Shown piece by piece: positions 19,502-33,300 of a stretch of DNA of 64,000 nucleotides. A model generated the notes under the pieces. That model saw only the letters and a list, made by a program, of their open reading frames with translations, was not told the origin of the DNA and made no database searches. How positions within the stretch are numbered: the stretch's first letter is position 1; every line of letters starts with the position of its first letter. The translations under genes and the position numbers were made by a program. The DNA is from Thamnaconus septentrionalis (Eukaryota > Chordata > Actinopteri > Tetraodontiformes > Monacanthidae): positions 2,365,629 through 2,429,628 of the forward strand of contig CM020505.1 of the NCBI GenBank assembly GCA_009823395.1, given 5' to 3'.

Positions 19502-21242
19502 GGCTTGTTGCTTTCACACACACACGATTAAAACGAAACACACATCACGTGTAAAGGAAAGGAGACGACGGATTGCTGTATTTAACCTTTGCATCAACCT
19601 GGACGAACACATCACTCGTTTACGACGCTTGAAAAAAGTCACTTGGGTGATCAAATGTCGCGACTCGTCGCTCCGTCTATAACCTGTAGCTTAGGAGCCC
19701 TACTGCTGTGATAAGTCACTCTGTCGCCCTCTGCTGGCCTTAGAACTTAGGTTTCTTGCTGATTTCTGCAAACTTGCCTTCACTTACTATTCCAGTTTGG
19801 AGATGATTGGACGTATTTGTTTCTTTGTCAGTTTGTTTATTTATAAAAGCAACATACCTGGTTTACTAGCAGGTAGCTTATTCCCAGGCACAGTGCCTTT
19901 CTGAAGCCTCTCCAAACATACAACTCTATATCCTGACTTTAATGTGATTTTTTTTCATTCTTTTGATCTCAATTTTCTTTTTGTATGAGCCTTCTATTGT
20001 TCTGTGATAACTGTTTGCAATGTAGGCAATGCGACTCCTGACACTGAACAAATACATGTTTCCTGTTTTTCCTCAACGTTCCACAACATTTAACACAATT
20101 GCATCACCACCAGCCCTAACATTACAACAAGTTACAGTAGTTTTTTTGTGGACTATTATTTGTTATTATTTCTTATTTCATTTACTGAATGTATTAATAT
20201 ATTACTAGCTGCTGTTATGATGTCACTTCTACATCAATCTTACTGTAAATGTAATCAACACTTATCATAATAAAACAAATCAAAACAAGTACTATCCATT
20301 TATCCATCACCCTGCAATGGGGGACCGAGGTGCTGGAGCCCAAACTAGCTATCTTGAGCCCAAGACGAGGTACAACCTTATTTCTATTCCTGCACCCACA
20401 AGTCACCAGATCATCACAGCAACAAGCTGAGGAGCAAACAAACATCTTCAATCGCACATACAAACTATTTAGACTGTGAGTTAACCTGAATTGCATTTCT
20501 ATGTGGGAGGAAGCCTGAGTACACGAACATATCCTAGATACAATGCAGTGATAGCACTAATGATACGAATACGTGTAAATACAAATAGGTCTACGACCTA
20601 AAACTAACTCCAACCTTTTATACATCCTAAAAACAACGTATGACTTAAAAAAAAAAAAAAAAAAAAAAACCAACGTAATATAATAGTTTATTTTCCGTGA
20701 ATGTGAACTGATAGACTCCAACATGCATGAACGATTGAACCGATAAAATCGGCTATCGCCTATTCACGTTCACAGTGAGGCGGTGGTTGCGCGTATTGTG
20801 TCTGCATGTTGTTTTTAATAGTCGGTATCTCCAGAGCGCATGCGCATGGCCAGCAGCTACTACTAACCGTGCACATGCACAGAAATCCCATAACGTGAGG
20901 GGCACCGTGGAACCACGGGGACTGACCAAAATTGCTCCCCTGCGGCTTGTTTACTCTCGGCACCTGCCTTTATTCACCTCCGTGCAACCGCCGGCGACCA
21001 CCGGCGGCTTGTCGTTTTGTTAGCCGCGCAACATCGATTCTCAGCCGAGCGGTTTTTTTTGGAGGGTGGGGGGGATTTAAAGCCGGGGGATGTCGGAGGA
21101 GGACTGGGTGGCAATAACAACAACAGGGCGCGCTGCTGTCCCGCTAGCATCGCCCCGTCCTCAGCTCCATGTTGCTTAACTCCGGACCGGACAGTGAGCC
21201 TACTGTTCAGTCCAGTTCCGTCCGGTCCCGAGTTGCTCCGTG
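19502..21242. other. tex9/rfx7 divergent intergenic and promoter interval
   Basis: About 1.75 kb between head-to-head start codons. It holds a degraded SINE (about 20283-20530), an A-tract (20648-20668) and, from about 20760, a GC-rich region that looks like the rfx7 promoter and 5'UTR. No other coding exon is supported. Confidence 0.6.
20283..20530 (-). repeat. Highly diverged SINE remnant (same family as 24-391)
   Basis: Minus-strand orientation. Recognisable pieces are ATCCATTTATCCATCACCCT at the tail end, GGTGCTGGAGCC, and GTGGGAGGAAGCCTGAGTAC near 20500-20520, matching the usual GTGGGAGGAAACCGGAGTAC. No GATG array remains. Confidence 0.55.
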
Positions 21243-21259
21243 ATGGACGAGGAGGACCC

Positions 21260-21301
<42 letters not shown>

Positions 21302-24300
21302 ACGGACCGCGGGGAGCGCAGTGTGTCCGGCCTGCTGCCCGGGTTGCAGGGCGCTGAGGCCGGTGCTCTGCAGCTCAGGATCAAGAACTCCATCTGGTGA
21401 GGAGGTGTTCACTCAGGCTCCTGATGCTCCACAGGGCGTTTCATTGATGGGATGGTCAAATATGTTTTTTTTTGTTTTTGTTTTTATATCGTATTAAATT
21501 GGAGGGGGAAAGCAAAACTTTTTTTGTTGGAAAATGTGTAACAGATTACCTGTTTTAGCATCTAATTCAGTAATCTGCAAACGTAATTTCAAAAGAAAGA
21601 AAATGGTCAGAAGGCCCACAATCTAGTTGATGCTTTTGGTATAAATATACAAGCAAATGTTTCTGCATTAAGTTGACATGTGGTAGTTCAATAAATGGCA
21701 AAGATGCAACAGTAGTTGCAATAATTTCTAAGAATTTAACGTAGTAATTATTTTCTGCATTTCAGTAGACATATGGTGAGCCTTCCAGGATTAAACAGCT
21801 TGTTGCTTCTTCCATGTTTATCTAATGTTAAACACAATGTTCAAGCTTGCATCAGACTAATAACCTTAATAAAACCAGTATCACATATATGACAGCTTCA
21901 TGCAAGCTTCAAGCGAGGTTTAAGCTCCAAATAGCTTTCTCTCCTTTGTATAAATTTGATGGAGTACCGCTAAACAATAAATTACCAGACAAGGTAATAA
22001 TATACAATAGACAATAAATGAAATCACCGTAATCAATAGTAATAATTCATATCATTCTGTTATTATTAACTATTGAAAGTCGATTAAATTCACATATTTG
22101 GCTGCTTGCACAAATGGTGGACTTCTACAAAAAGTTAATGGCCACTTTTACTTAAAGTGAAGGCCAGTCCTCTCAAGTTCATGATCTATTTGCTTCCCTC
22201 TGCAGCCACTGTGTCCATTTAGTTTTTTTTTTAATCTATTGTGCAATAAACATACATTCATTGATGATTGATTTGAATGTATTGCAACTATAAACAATAT
22301 TGTAGCTCTTAAAATATTATTTTGAAAGTTGCAGCTTCAGACCCTCTCTCTGGCTGGTTCACTAAAGAAGTATTTTTTAGTGCTGACATAGTTTTACAAA
22401 ACAATTTGAGTTTGGTAAAATGACAGAAAAAGATACCATTTACAACAACAGAAAGTGATAAATGTGGAGGAATGCATTACCATCAACACTGGTTATAAAA
22501 TTTTCCAGCTTTGTGGCTCAGGTTGTTACAGAAACACGCCACTGTTGTTGTTTACCAGCATCTACTGTAATGTTCCTTAAATCTTGAACCCGTCACTGGG
22601 GCGTAGGAAAGACTTTTGGCACAGCTTGTGGAACCTTGGTGAGGGCACTAAACTGTCCTAAGGGCAGAGTATGATTTTCCTCCAGCCACCCAATCAAATC
22701 GCCCCAAAGGCTTCCTTATATCACCTCTTTATTCCCTTTTCTAATCTAGGTCTAAGGTGCTGTTCAGTGTACCTGCTAAATCTGCCTCACAAACAGCTTA
22801 ATGATGGCCTTTCATCACTGGGTAATCGTTGGCCACCCAGTAACAGTAAATTAAAGTGAACTGTTCTTGTCATGGCTTAAAGCTTCCCCCTGATTCCGGC
22901 CAGCTCAGTATTGCGGACTAAGAGTCTTTAAGTGAGACTTAACCTTCTGTCTCACAGTAAACAACAACCTGACCTGTTTGCAGATTAGGAATTAGACTTG
23001 AAGAAGTTTGTCATGTATGTGGTTGGACTTTGAGTGTCGTGTCATTGTTTAAAGTCTGTACAGAGCTTCAAGAGTTGTTTGCTGGAAAAGACTGGTACAC
23101 AAGCATTATTCATTTTCCCAATTTGTAAAGCTTGCTGAATATATGTTAGTACAGAGAACACATCTGTCTTTCAGACTCTGGCGATACATTTTAGGATCAG
23201 TTGAGATCAGAGAATATAAGTTTTAGCATTTTGTTTTTATCTTAGTATAGATTGAACAAAAACCTTCACAGATTTCATATTTGTGTTTAATCATATTTGC
23301 CCAAAAAAAGATTACATTAAATTGGATGACACAGACATACAGTGGATTTGGCTGCATAAACTGTTTTTTGACAGAGACAAAGTTACCACAGTTACTGCCC
23401 TCTCTACGTATGACAACATGTGTTCTGGTGTTGGGATACATGACGTGGGAGATGCTGGAGGGAGAGCCGTCTCATACCAAACATTCCTGTGCTTTATAAA
23501 TAAATACACTTTAGACACAAGTGCTCATGTTACACAAGCTTCATACTAATTTATTCTGCGTCTATTTTCCAGCAAATCTGTCCAGTCTAAAGTGGAAAAC
23601 ATTCTGGTGAGTGTTTTTGCCTTCTTTTTTTAAAACCAACAAACTGCCAGTGAACTAAGTCTTGCATGCTTTGTATATGATTTATCTTCCCAGCATAGAA
23701 AAATCTTAGCACAAAAAGCCAAAAGACAGTTCCGTGATTGACCAGAAAAAAACTGAAAAGTCTTTCTTTCCGTATAGTTGCTCTCTCTGACTAACCTACA
23801 GGGGGCGCACTCTTTATTATCTCAACTCTGACAATTGCTGTAGGCCATGAACCACCAACAACATTAATGACTATTTAATTATTTATTCATTCATTCATTG
23901 TCATAGTAGCCGCATTGACATCACAGCACAGTTGGTCCTGAGATTTCATATCTGAAATCTGGAACATCCATCTTGAAAAGCACTGAATGATTTTCATTCG
24001 CTCCAAGTGTTAACGACCAATCGGTGTCTTTCTATTTGTGTCAAAAGCAGGAAATGACTACTGTAAGATGCCTGTGAAAGCATCAGAAGTAAGAGGAAGA
24101 GGCAACGGCAGGCAGTAAATAATAGCTGCTGCTAATGTGATAATAGATGGAGCAGTTGCCGAAGTTTTATCAGAGAGGATCAACTGGATGGCGTGGTCAT
24201 TTTAAAGGAAAATCAGTGAACAGGTGTTGAAATGAAAGGTGTTTTCCCTTTACCTCTGACTGGCCGCAGCAACAGTTTTACACAGTATCGAGATGGGGGG

Positions 24301-27300
24301 TCTTGTGTAACCCTTCAAACCAGTCAGAAGCCTCAAGTTGTATGAATGTGACAAATAGAAGTGCAAAGTGTTTTGCATGGGCCCAACCAAACCTTTTCTC
24401 AAATGCTTAGATGGACTGATAAAGAAAGAAGCAGTTGTGTAATTCGCCATTTGTCATTGTTCACCAGCACACTTCTCAGTGGGGTTTAAATGTAAGCAGG
24501 GGGAAAACATTTGCTTGATGGAACTGAACAAAAAAGGATCAAACTTGAACTGCATATAAAGTGCAAAGAAAGTCCTGAAGACATCCCTGTGCGTGTATTT
24601 GCACACTAACCATTGTTTAAAGGTGGGGTGAGTTGGAGCTGGAGCGCAACTCGCAGGGCCAAGCCAACAGCACAGTAACATATAGACTGTGACAGCACCA
24701 AGTCAGCAGAGCAGGCAGTGACTCACTGAAAAGGCAAACAATGTCCTCTGAACGTGACCGGGCCAGGTTGTGAGGGGACTGTTTTTGAATGGGCGCCTGG
24801 TTTTAAAGTTTGGCAATCGTCGTCCATGTAGTCCGTTCTGACGAGTTCAGCGACAGACCAAGGAATGTTTATTCTTAGGAGCCAGTTGAGAGAATGACTC
24901 TATATACAATAGAATGTAGCAGTGGAGACATGTGACTGCAGTGTGTGCGGGTATGTTTTCACGTCCTCTTACTGCGCTGAGTGAGTGTTGTCCTGAGACA
25001 AGAGTGCACAGCAGATTCCACTTCACCTTACAGACTCTGACTGTCTGTCTGCAGCCATTTATACTGTGTCCCTCACGTGCTTGTGCGTCTCAACTGTGCA
25101 CTTGTGTGCAGACAGAATGTATATTTCTTCATTTAGATCAGTGTTTTTTCAGATCCTATTAATATCTATATATTTTAACTTTTTTGAATTGACTACATAT
25201 TATTTGTCATTTAATCTCTAGTCCATTAGATTCTAACACCTTTTAACATTTTCTCACTACTCTCCAGGATGTTCTCTCAGTTTCTCACAGTGGAGATTTA
25301 AAACTCAGTGGGGTAAAATGATGGAGGTTGATGCAATAGAAAAAGAAGCACTGTCAGTGTGTATAAATATTATAATTTGTTCTTCACCCTCTAAACCTTG
25401 CTGTTTTGCTTTCTAACTTCAGTTCCTTACATATGTTGAAAACCTGTAGTCATCAGCACTAGCAGGCTAATAAAGTGACAATTTAAAAGGCAGTTATCAT
25501 TTATTCCAAGGTGTAAAAACATTTGTCAAGAACCTTTTTATACGTCAACCTGTCTGTATTGTTCCATAAAAATCTGGTGTTAATTATTTCTTTATCATTT
25601 TTGTATTTACAAGTTAGTGAAATAATTTCCGTTGACTACACTACAGTCATTGAACTCTGCCTTATAGCGACGCGACGCAGCACAAGCTCTTGTCTGCTGC
25701 CGCCAAAGCAGCAGAATTTAAACTGCGCCGTTTTCACGCTCTCATGTTTCTTTTTCCCTTTGAAGAGTTCAAAGTGCGACAGAGGATCAGTTTGTACAGT
25801 CGAGAACTATGTGTGCGGAGCAGGAATGATAAATGACCTTGTCAAAACATTTTTGCATAGAACGTTAGAAATATTGTGTGTATATTTTGTTCACATTTTA
25901 AAGTATAGTTTTATAGCATAGTCTGTCCAGCAGACTCGTGGTATAGATGGTTCAGTGACTAGTTTAAAAAAAAAAAAAAAAAAAAAGCCGAACATAAATT
26001 ATCCATCACTACTTGTCCCATGCTGCGTGTCAGCTTGTACTTTTGTCTAAACTTACATTTTTTTGAACTGTGGAAGGAAAGGATGAATGAATATATTTCC
26101 TATTTGTTTCCAGTCACCACGCTCATCGTGTTCTCTTTGGTGTAAAATCACTGCTTTTGGTTTTGTATCCTACTTTGTGCTACAAAAACAAATATTAAAC
26201 CTTTACTTCTCCTTTGTTCCGTCCTTACAGCAAGATGTGGACAAGTTCTCAGACGTTGAAAAACTCTACCTCTACCTTAAGTTACCGTCTGGCTCCAGCA
26301 ATAATGCTGATAAAAGGTGAGCACCCACCAGCTGCCTCACGGCACGTACACAACATTAGAGACTGTTTACAGTATAAGACGGGTAAAGAGGGAGACAGTC
26401 ATTGAAGTTCAAATCTGAGTCGCTTTCATTTTTTTTTTTTTTTACACCGTGTGTTGATTAATCACTTTTCTGTGTGTTTGGCTCAGTGACCAGAGTGCCC
26501 TGTCATCCAGCCGCACGCAGCAGATGCATGCTTTTGGCTGGATCAACAGTCATCTGGAGGAATACCCAGAGACGTCTCTTCCAAAGCAAGAAGTCTATGA
26601 TGAATACAAGTAGGTACAAACGCACAAACAGTCGTCAGATCCTGGTTACATACATTTAAAAGGATCACATTTGGCTGTTGTTCAGACTTTCTCCGTTAGT
26701 CTTCAGCTAAATGCATTAAAAAAAGTGGACTGGAGAACAGTTTGGATTTGATCCCACTCACTTTGCCACAAATTGAATATTGATCACTGCTGTTGTGTGT
26801 TTGATAACAGCAACAGATGTTTGAGATTATTTCTCTTTGAGATTGCGACCCGCCAAAGCATCAGTATAAATAGACACCACAGCCATTGGGATCACGGAGA
26901 GCGGCATGTGTCGGTAATATTAGAATGGAAAGTCTGAGGTGGCCATTGAAACGCTCTGACTGTGTTATGTAACTGTCTTTTTAACTCCACCAGATCAGAA
27001 ATACAGTGCCCTCCAGAAAGATTGGCGCCTTTAGGGTAGACAGGTGAACAAGAGTTTGAGCTGGTCTCGCATCAGAACCACCACAGTCAAAGTCCATCAT
27101 GCCGTTGATTTCAATGTTTATTGGAGCAGATCTGAGACTTGCATTGTTGTTCTGTTTTCATGCCTTTACTCACTTGGTCTCTATCTTCATTTTATTTGTA
27201 AGCTTTTGTACTGGCATATATCCTACATGTCTTGAACATGAAACTGAAATCTGCAACTAGTTACAAATGGTAATGCAAAAGATGACTCTATTGCAACATT

Positions 27301-30300
27301 TTACTTTAATTATGGTAAGATACCTGGTTTGAAGATTTGGCTTCAGCATTAAAAATGCTACAGTAAATCCAGTAACACTGACTCTGTTTATTCCTCTACC
27401 TGTTGGTTCTCCACTGACTTTGACTGAGATTAAACATGTATCCTTTTTAATTTAAGAATATTTATAGATTGCAAGAGCAGTATTAATGCAGCATTATCCA
27501 AAATCACAATCAAAACATCCCTGTAGTCTGAAGAAATGGACATAGATGACACTACCTATATATGTTGATGACATGTATTTGTCTTTCAGGAGCTTTTGTG
27601 ACAATCTGAACTACCACCCACTCAGTGCCGCCGACTTTGGAAAAATGATGAAAAATGTCTTCCCCAACATGAAGGCGCGACGACTTGGCATGAGGGGAAA
27701 ATCTAAATATCCTTGACTGGAATGGATTGTAGCTGGCTGGCCTGTGTCTCTGGTCTCAAAACACCTGCTGTTGCAGTTCATACGCTCTCTAAAAATAGAT
27801 GTGAAATGAAATGAAGTCCCCTTCCCTGCAGAAGCATAATACTGAGGGGTCTACAAGGGAAGCCACTGTAAATCTGACCTTTCTAACGTTGTAAAAATGT
27901 CCCCTTATCTTCACGGTCTCGAGCAATAATGTTTTTTTTGTTTGTTTGTTTGTTTTTTAATCTATTGGTTTATTTTTGATCCAACTATCCAACTTTGAAA
28001 GGGAGTTCATTTTTAGCTCTAGCTTTAATATCTCCAAAAGAAATGTGTAGAAAAAGAAAAAAGAAAAAAGAAAGAAATTAATAAATGTAATTATTCCCAG
28101 GGACATTGTTAAACTGGAGGAAAATTAGCAGGATTCTACATTTATTCAAAAATTCCCATTCATCATGTGTTGAGGGATGCATCACTGGCTCATCAGCAAT
28201 TGAGGATTCACTGTGAAAAAAGTAGAGGAATTCTCTAAATACAAAAAGTCCCATGCTACAGTCATTAATCCAAAGTTACTATTTTATATTAGATTAGTTA
28301 TATTAGTCACACAGACAATATTTATTCTAAGTTATTTCTATTATTACATCATGTAAACACCAGTTTTGTTTTTGCCTTAACTCTGTCGAACATACTGCTA
28401 CAGTGGTCTAAGGAAGAGACCGTTTGTTCACATGCCATCACTGCCCACTTTGGATGTCCATAAAACAGCAGAAGGAGTAAGAATCGATCCTCTTGAAATT
28501 CAGAAGCTATCTTTGTCACTTTCCTACTACGAGTTGTGTCACTAAAATGAAGAAAACCCTTTTCTGTCCCCGCAGCAACAGAGTGACGTCACTGAATCTG
28601 TCGGCCAGCTGGGCAGTATTAAGGAGGATGTTCGCTTTGCAGCCTGCGACCTGGTTTGTGAGTGGGCTCAAAAAGTGCTGAAACGGCAGTTTGATGCTGT
28701 GGAGGACTTGGCCCGCTTCCTGATCGACAGCCATTATATCAGCAACAAGTCACTGGCAGCTCTCACAATCTCGACCGGCACTGCAACAGGTACATAGTTC
28801 CTCTCACACCCAACATCAAAGTCGGCCCAGCAGTGGCATCTAGTGGCAGCTGCATGTTACTGCGTCCTATTTCTTTTTTTCTTCCCGAGTGATAACGTTT
28901 TACAGATCCTCTTGTTGACAGACACAAAGCAATTATTAATAATTTAAGAAATAAATGAAATAGTACCTATTTCAAATGGTGTTCATTTGATCAGAATTTT
29001 GTCTTATTTACTTTCTGTCGTTATTTTATTTCTTTGGTTTGTGGTAATTTGAACAAATGATAATATTGATGATTAGTATCAGTCAGACTTGTATTTTATA
29101 CGTTTTATTTATGAACTGACTGATTACTACTGGGAATTGCTATTTTAAATTGCACTCTTGATTATCCTATATTAAGCAATGTATATTTTTATTGAACAAG
29201 ATGGGTCAAAATAGCATATTTAGCCTCTTATTCCTGCTAAAACTGATGTTTTAGTGGACCTTCCTCATGTTTGGAAGGAGAATGAAACAAGATGCTGCAA
29301 CTTGGTTTCAGAGGGTGGAACAGACATCTGGCTGGGGGTGTTGTCACTAACCTGAGAGGGATATCAGTGCACTTTGTGACATCGCAAAGAGATTTCCAGG
29401 ACTGCATTATTTAGCACACACTTAAAAGCCACTGGAGAAATGGGTTACGCATACACTGTTGCATCGTCACAGACTGTATCCTTGTTTCTGTTTTTTAGAA
29501 AACAACCCTCCACAGTCTGTCTCAGCATTTGTCCCAGCTACCGAGGCTCACTCCTTCCTGCCTCATGGGACCACCATCTCCTCACCCTCTGTTGACGCCA
29601 AGCAGCAGCTCCAGAGGAAGATTCAGAGGAAACAGCAGGAGCAGAAGCTTCACTCTCCTTCACCTGGGGAGGGACAAGGCAGGAGGGCAGACGACTGTGG
29701 GCCTTGTGCCAGTCCTCCTCCTCCGTCACCTCAGCCAACTATCGGCATCATGGTTGCTGCAGTTCCAAGCCCCATTACAGTAAGAAATAATCCTTAATCA
29801 ACACTGCACCAACCAGTTAAGATATTAATTTATTTCTACAAATGACTGATGTTTGTGAAAACTCAAGTGTTTTGGGACATTTGACTTTATTTTGCAAGTT
29901 CAATAATACCCTAATACTCTCACAAGGTTTTGCCCGGAAAATGTATTAAAGAACAGTGAAATGAACTTAATAGAATTACTCATATGTAGATATTTGGTCA
30001 TTAATGCATGTGATGCAATGGAGATTTCAATTGTAATGCACACTTTTATAGACATATCTGGTAACAACCGATTGACTGGATTTGTAATATACAAGTCATG
30101 TCTTTTTACACCCCTCTCTGTCTTTGTGCAGGTACAGCGAAGCGGCCAGCTGATTTCCCATAGTCCAGTGGGTGTGGTGGAAAACAAAGTTCTGCCTATT
30201 AACTTCCACATGCTGACACAACCTGTTCAGGCAGTGAAACAGAAGCCTCAGGTCCAGCAAAATATTCTAGCCAGTGCTGCATCGGAACGCACTGCTCGAC

Positions 30301-33300
30301 AGCGCTATGCCCAAATCCTCCCCAAGCCTTTGACCACCACCGCCATCACGTTGAACTCGCCCTCCACCATGATTATTGCCAACAGCCCCATTAAGACCGT
30401 GATGACGACTTGCCATGTCAGTCCAGTAAGTTTAGTTAAGATGACAGCCATACCGCTGACACCCAACAGCAGCACCACCACCACTTCTCTCACCAATGCG
30501 GCCCTGCAGTCAGCGTCCCCAGGCATCAGCAGTTTGATGGTTACTGAAGGAATCAACAACAACCAAATGAGGACCCCTGCCTTAGCCCCACCTTTAGCCA
30601 CGATGGTCAGGCCAAGCCAGGCTGTGGATCAACATGCAATTGATGTTGAGATGGAAATAGAAGCCATACATGAAAACAGTCAAGTGCAAAATCAGATCAG
30701 TCCTGTTTTGCTCCAAGAAGCGATGTCAAACAGGGCAGGAGGGTCTGTGCAAAGGGCTGCCAGCGTGCCCATACCCCAATCTCGAGAATTCCTGACTTTG
30801 CAGGAATTCTCCAGCACTAACTACAATGCAACTGCCTCATCAAACACTGTGGCAGCAGTCAAAAGCGGCAATACTAGCGCTGCCAGGACAAGCAATTTGC
30901 ACTTATCTCCTTTGACTCAGAATAGCAATACTCTGTCTTTGCTCAGAACCAAGACACCACCTTTGCTTCAGGAAAGAAGTAATTTAACACCAAAAGAAGG
31001 ATTCTTGTCAACTCAGAGCCTCAGGAAGCGCTCAGGGCAAAGTCCAGACCTTTCAACTGTGAAGAGAGTTTTTATGCCTCAACAGGCAGCAGAGGGTGCT
31101 GCTGTTCCCGGTTATGGGTTCAGAAACACAGGCAGCAACCCACCCCGGCTCGGTGCTCCAGCTCGGCCTGAGAGTGCACCAGCGTCCAGAGAGGTAGAGA
31201 TGAGAATGATCTCTGCCTCGGCCAGTTATGGCCAAACACTTTACACCTCATCTATCAGAGCCAGTGGCTTCTGCTCTGTTGCCAAAACACAGAGCTCAAT
31301 GCAGAGGAAAAACACTTCCACTGTTATGGAAACTGGCTCCTCTGTCAGTCGCCCATTACTACAGCAACAGCGTGCCCACACAATGGACATACCTAATAAC
31401 CCAGTCCTCCAAAAACAACCATCTGAAGGTGATTCTTTGAGTTCAAACTCGGCCACACACAACATCGAAGTAGCTGACCAGCGAAGGTACACGCAGTCCA
31501 ACACCCCTAATGAGCATTATTTCAATCAAGCTCCATTGTTGAGTCAGCTCCCGGAACAGACAGATGCAGAATATTTTCCCTTTGATGATGATGTCACCCA
31601 GGATAGCATTGTGGAGGAGCTGGTGCAGATGGAAGAACAAATGAAATTGAACAACCTGCAGCAGTACGGACACTGTGTGACGCCACAAAGCCTACATTCT
31701 GTGATGCCGGATAACATGGTGGCATCAAATCAGGCCATGGCTATGTCCTACCATATTGCAAACACCCATAGCAACCCCATCCAAACTCCAACACCAACGC
31801 CCACACCCACTCCCACCCCACCCCCACATCTGAGATGGTGGGCGGAGCCAGGGGAATAATGGGAGAGAGCCCCTGCTTCTCCTCCACGACCCCAGTGGAC
31901 AATGCGCTGGGAATCAGTCGTCACACCCCCGTTGGTACTCCGCACTCCAACTGCAGCAGCAATGTGCCTCCGAGTCCAGTGGAGTGCAGAAACCCATTCG
32001 CATTTACACCCATCAACTCTAGTGTCACCGGCCTTCACGACGGCAGCACTGTTTCCAGCAGTCCAGTCAAACCCATGCAGAGGCCAATGGCCACCCACCC
32101 CGACAAGACCAGGCTGGAGTGGATTAATAACAGCTACAACAGTAGCGGCGGGAGCCTGAACAAGTCCACCAGTGGGGCTGGAATCCTCCCCAGCTATCAA
32201 AGCCTGATTGGGAACCATTTTCAAAAGCCGCACGCCTTTGCTGTCCCTCATGCACGGCATCACGAGAACCACTTTGGCCGCTTGACCCCCATCTCGCCCG
32301 TGCAGCAGCAGGTAGCAGGCATGGCCAGCATGAACAAGCAGGAGGGATTTGCGGTGCCCGCCCCTCTTGATAACAAAGCCAACATAACCGCTTCTCCAAC
32401 CTCACGATGTCGCAGCGTCAGCCCCGCCGTACACCAGAGGAATCTCAGCGGGAACGCGGGAAGCCTGTCGCACGTCTCTCGTTCAGTGGTGTCTCCCTTT
32501 AATTCACCCACTGCCCCTGAGCTGTTGAGCATCTTTGCAAACAGTCAGCCAAATGTCGGTATGAGCAGCATGGCTCAGAGGAGCCACTCTGTGCCGCTGA
32601 ACATCATGATGCAAACTGAGGTGTCACCCACACAGGCCCAGCAATGCTCCAGTGAAGGCATCGCCAACGTCCTTCTGAGCAAGCTAGACGGGAACATCAT
32701 GCAGGGTCTGGGCGTCAATAACTTACCTTCCAGCTACACCGCACGCATGAACCTCACCCAAATCCTTGAGTCCGACACCAGCCTTTGTTGCAGCGACAGC
32801 CAGCTGAACATGATGACCTCTGACTCCAGCGGCTCATGCAAGATGCAAGGGGCAAATTATGAGAGAGAAGTTGCTATAAATGAACAGACTATGGCCTCAA
32901 CAGGAGGGAGCCCATCACTTTTAGCCTGTGGACAGCAGCATCCACTCCACAGCCACCCAAGCTTGTTATCTTTGAGCTCAATGCAGCATCAGCAACTGGA
33001 TTTTAGCAGCACTGTGAAGGATCTCCTGATGGACAACAATCTCACCGGTGGCAACCCCCTTGCCCAGTCAGGGCTCAGTGCAGGTGGGACAGATGTCCCC
33101 TGTGGGATCAGAATGAAATCAGAGCTTCCCAGTAGCATGAGTGACCTGAATGCTCTGGACACAAATCTTCTGTTTGACCCCAGTCAGCAGCAGGTGCAGT
33201 ATCAAAATTCTGCAGCACAGGAATTGGTGAATGATCCGCTGTTTCAGCAAATCACCAACGAGGTGACTCATTCAGGAGGACTCGACTGGCTTGAAAGTAA

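Noticed and set aside
21017..21089. rfx7 start further upstream in the conserved frame
   Set aside because: The frame stays open back to about 21017 but contains no ATG, so no upstream start can be supported.
27001..27240. Complete Tc1 transposon
   Set aside because: Only one terminus-like segment and no transposase motif; kept as a low-confidence fragment.
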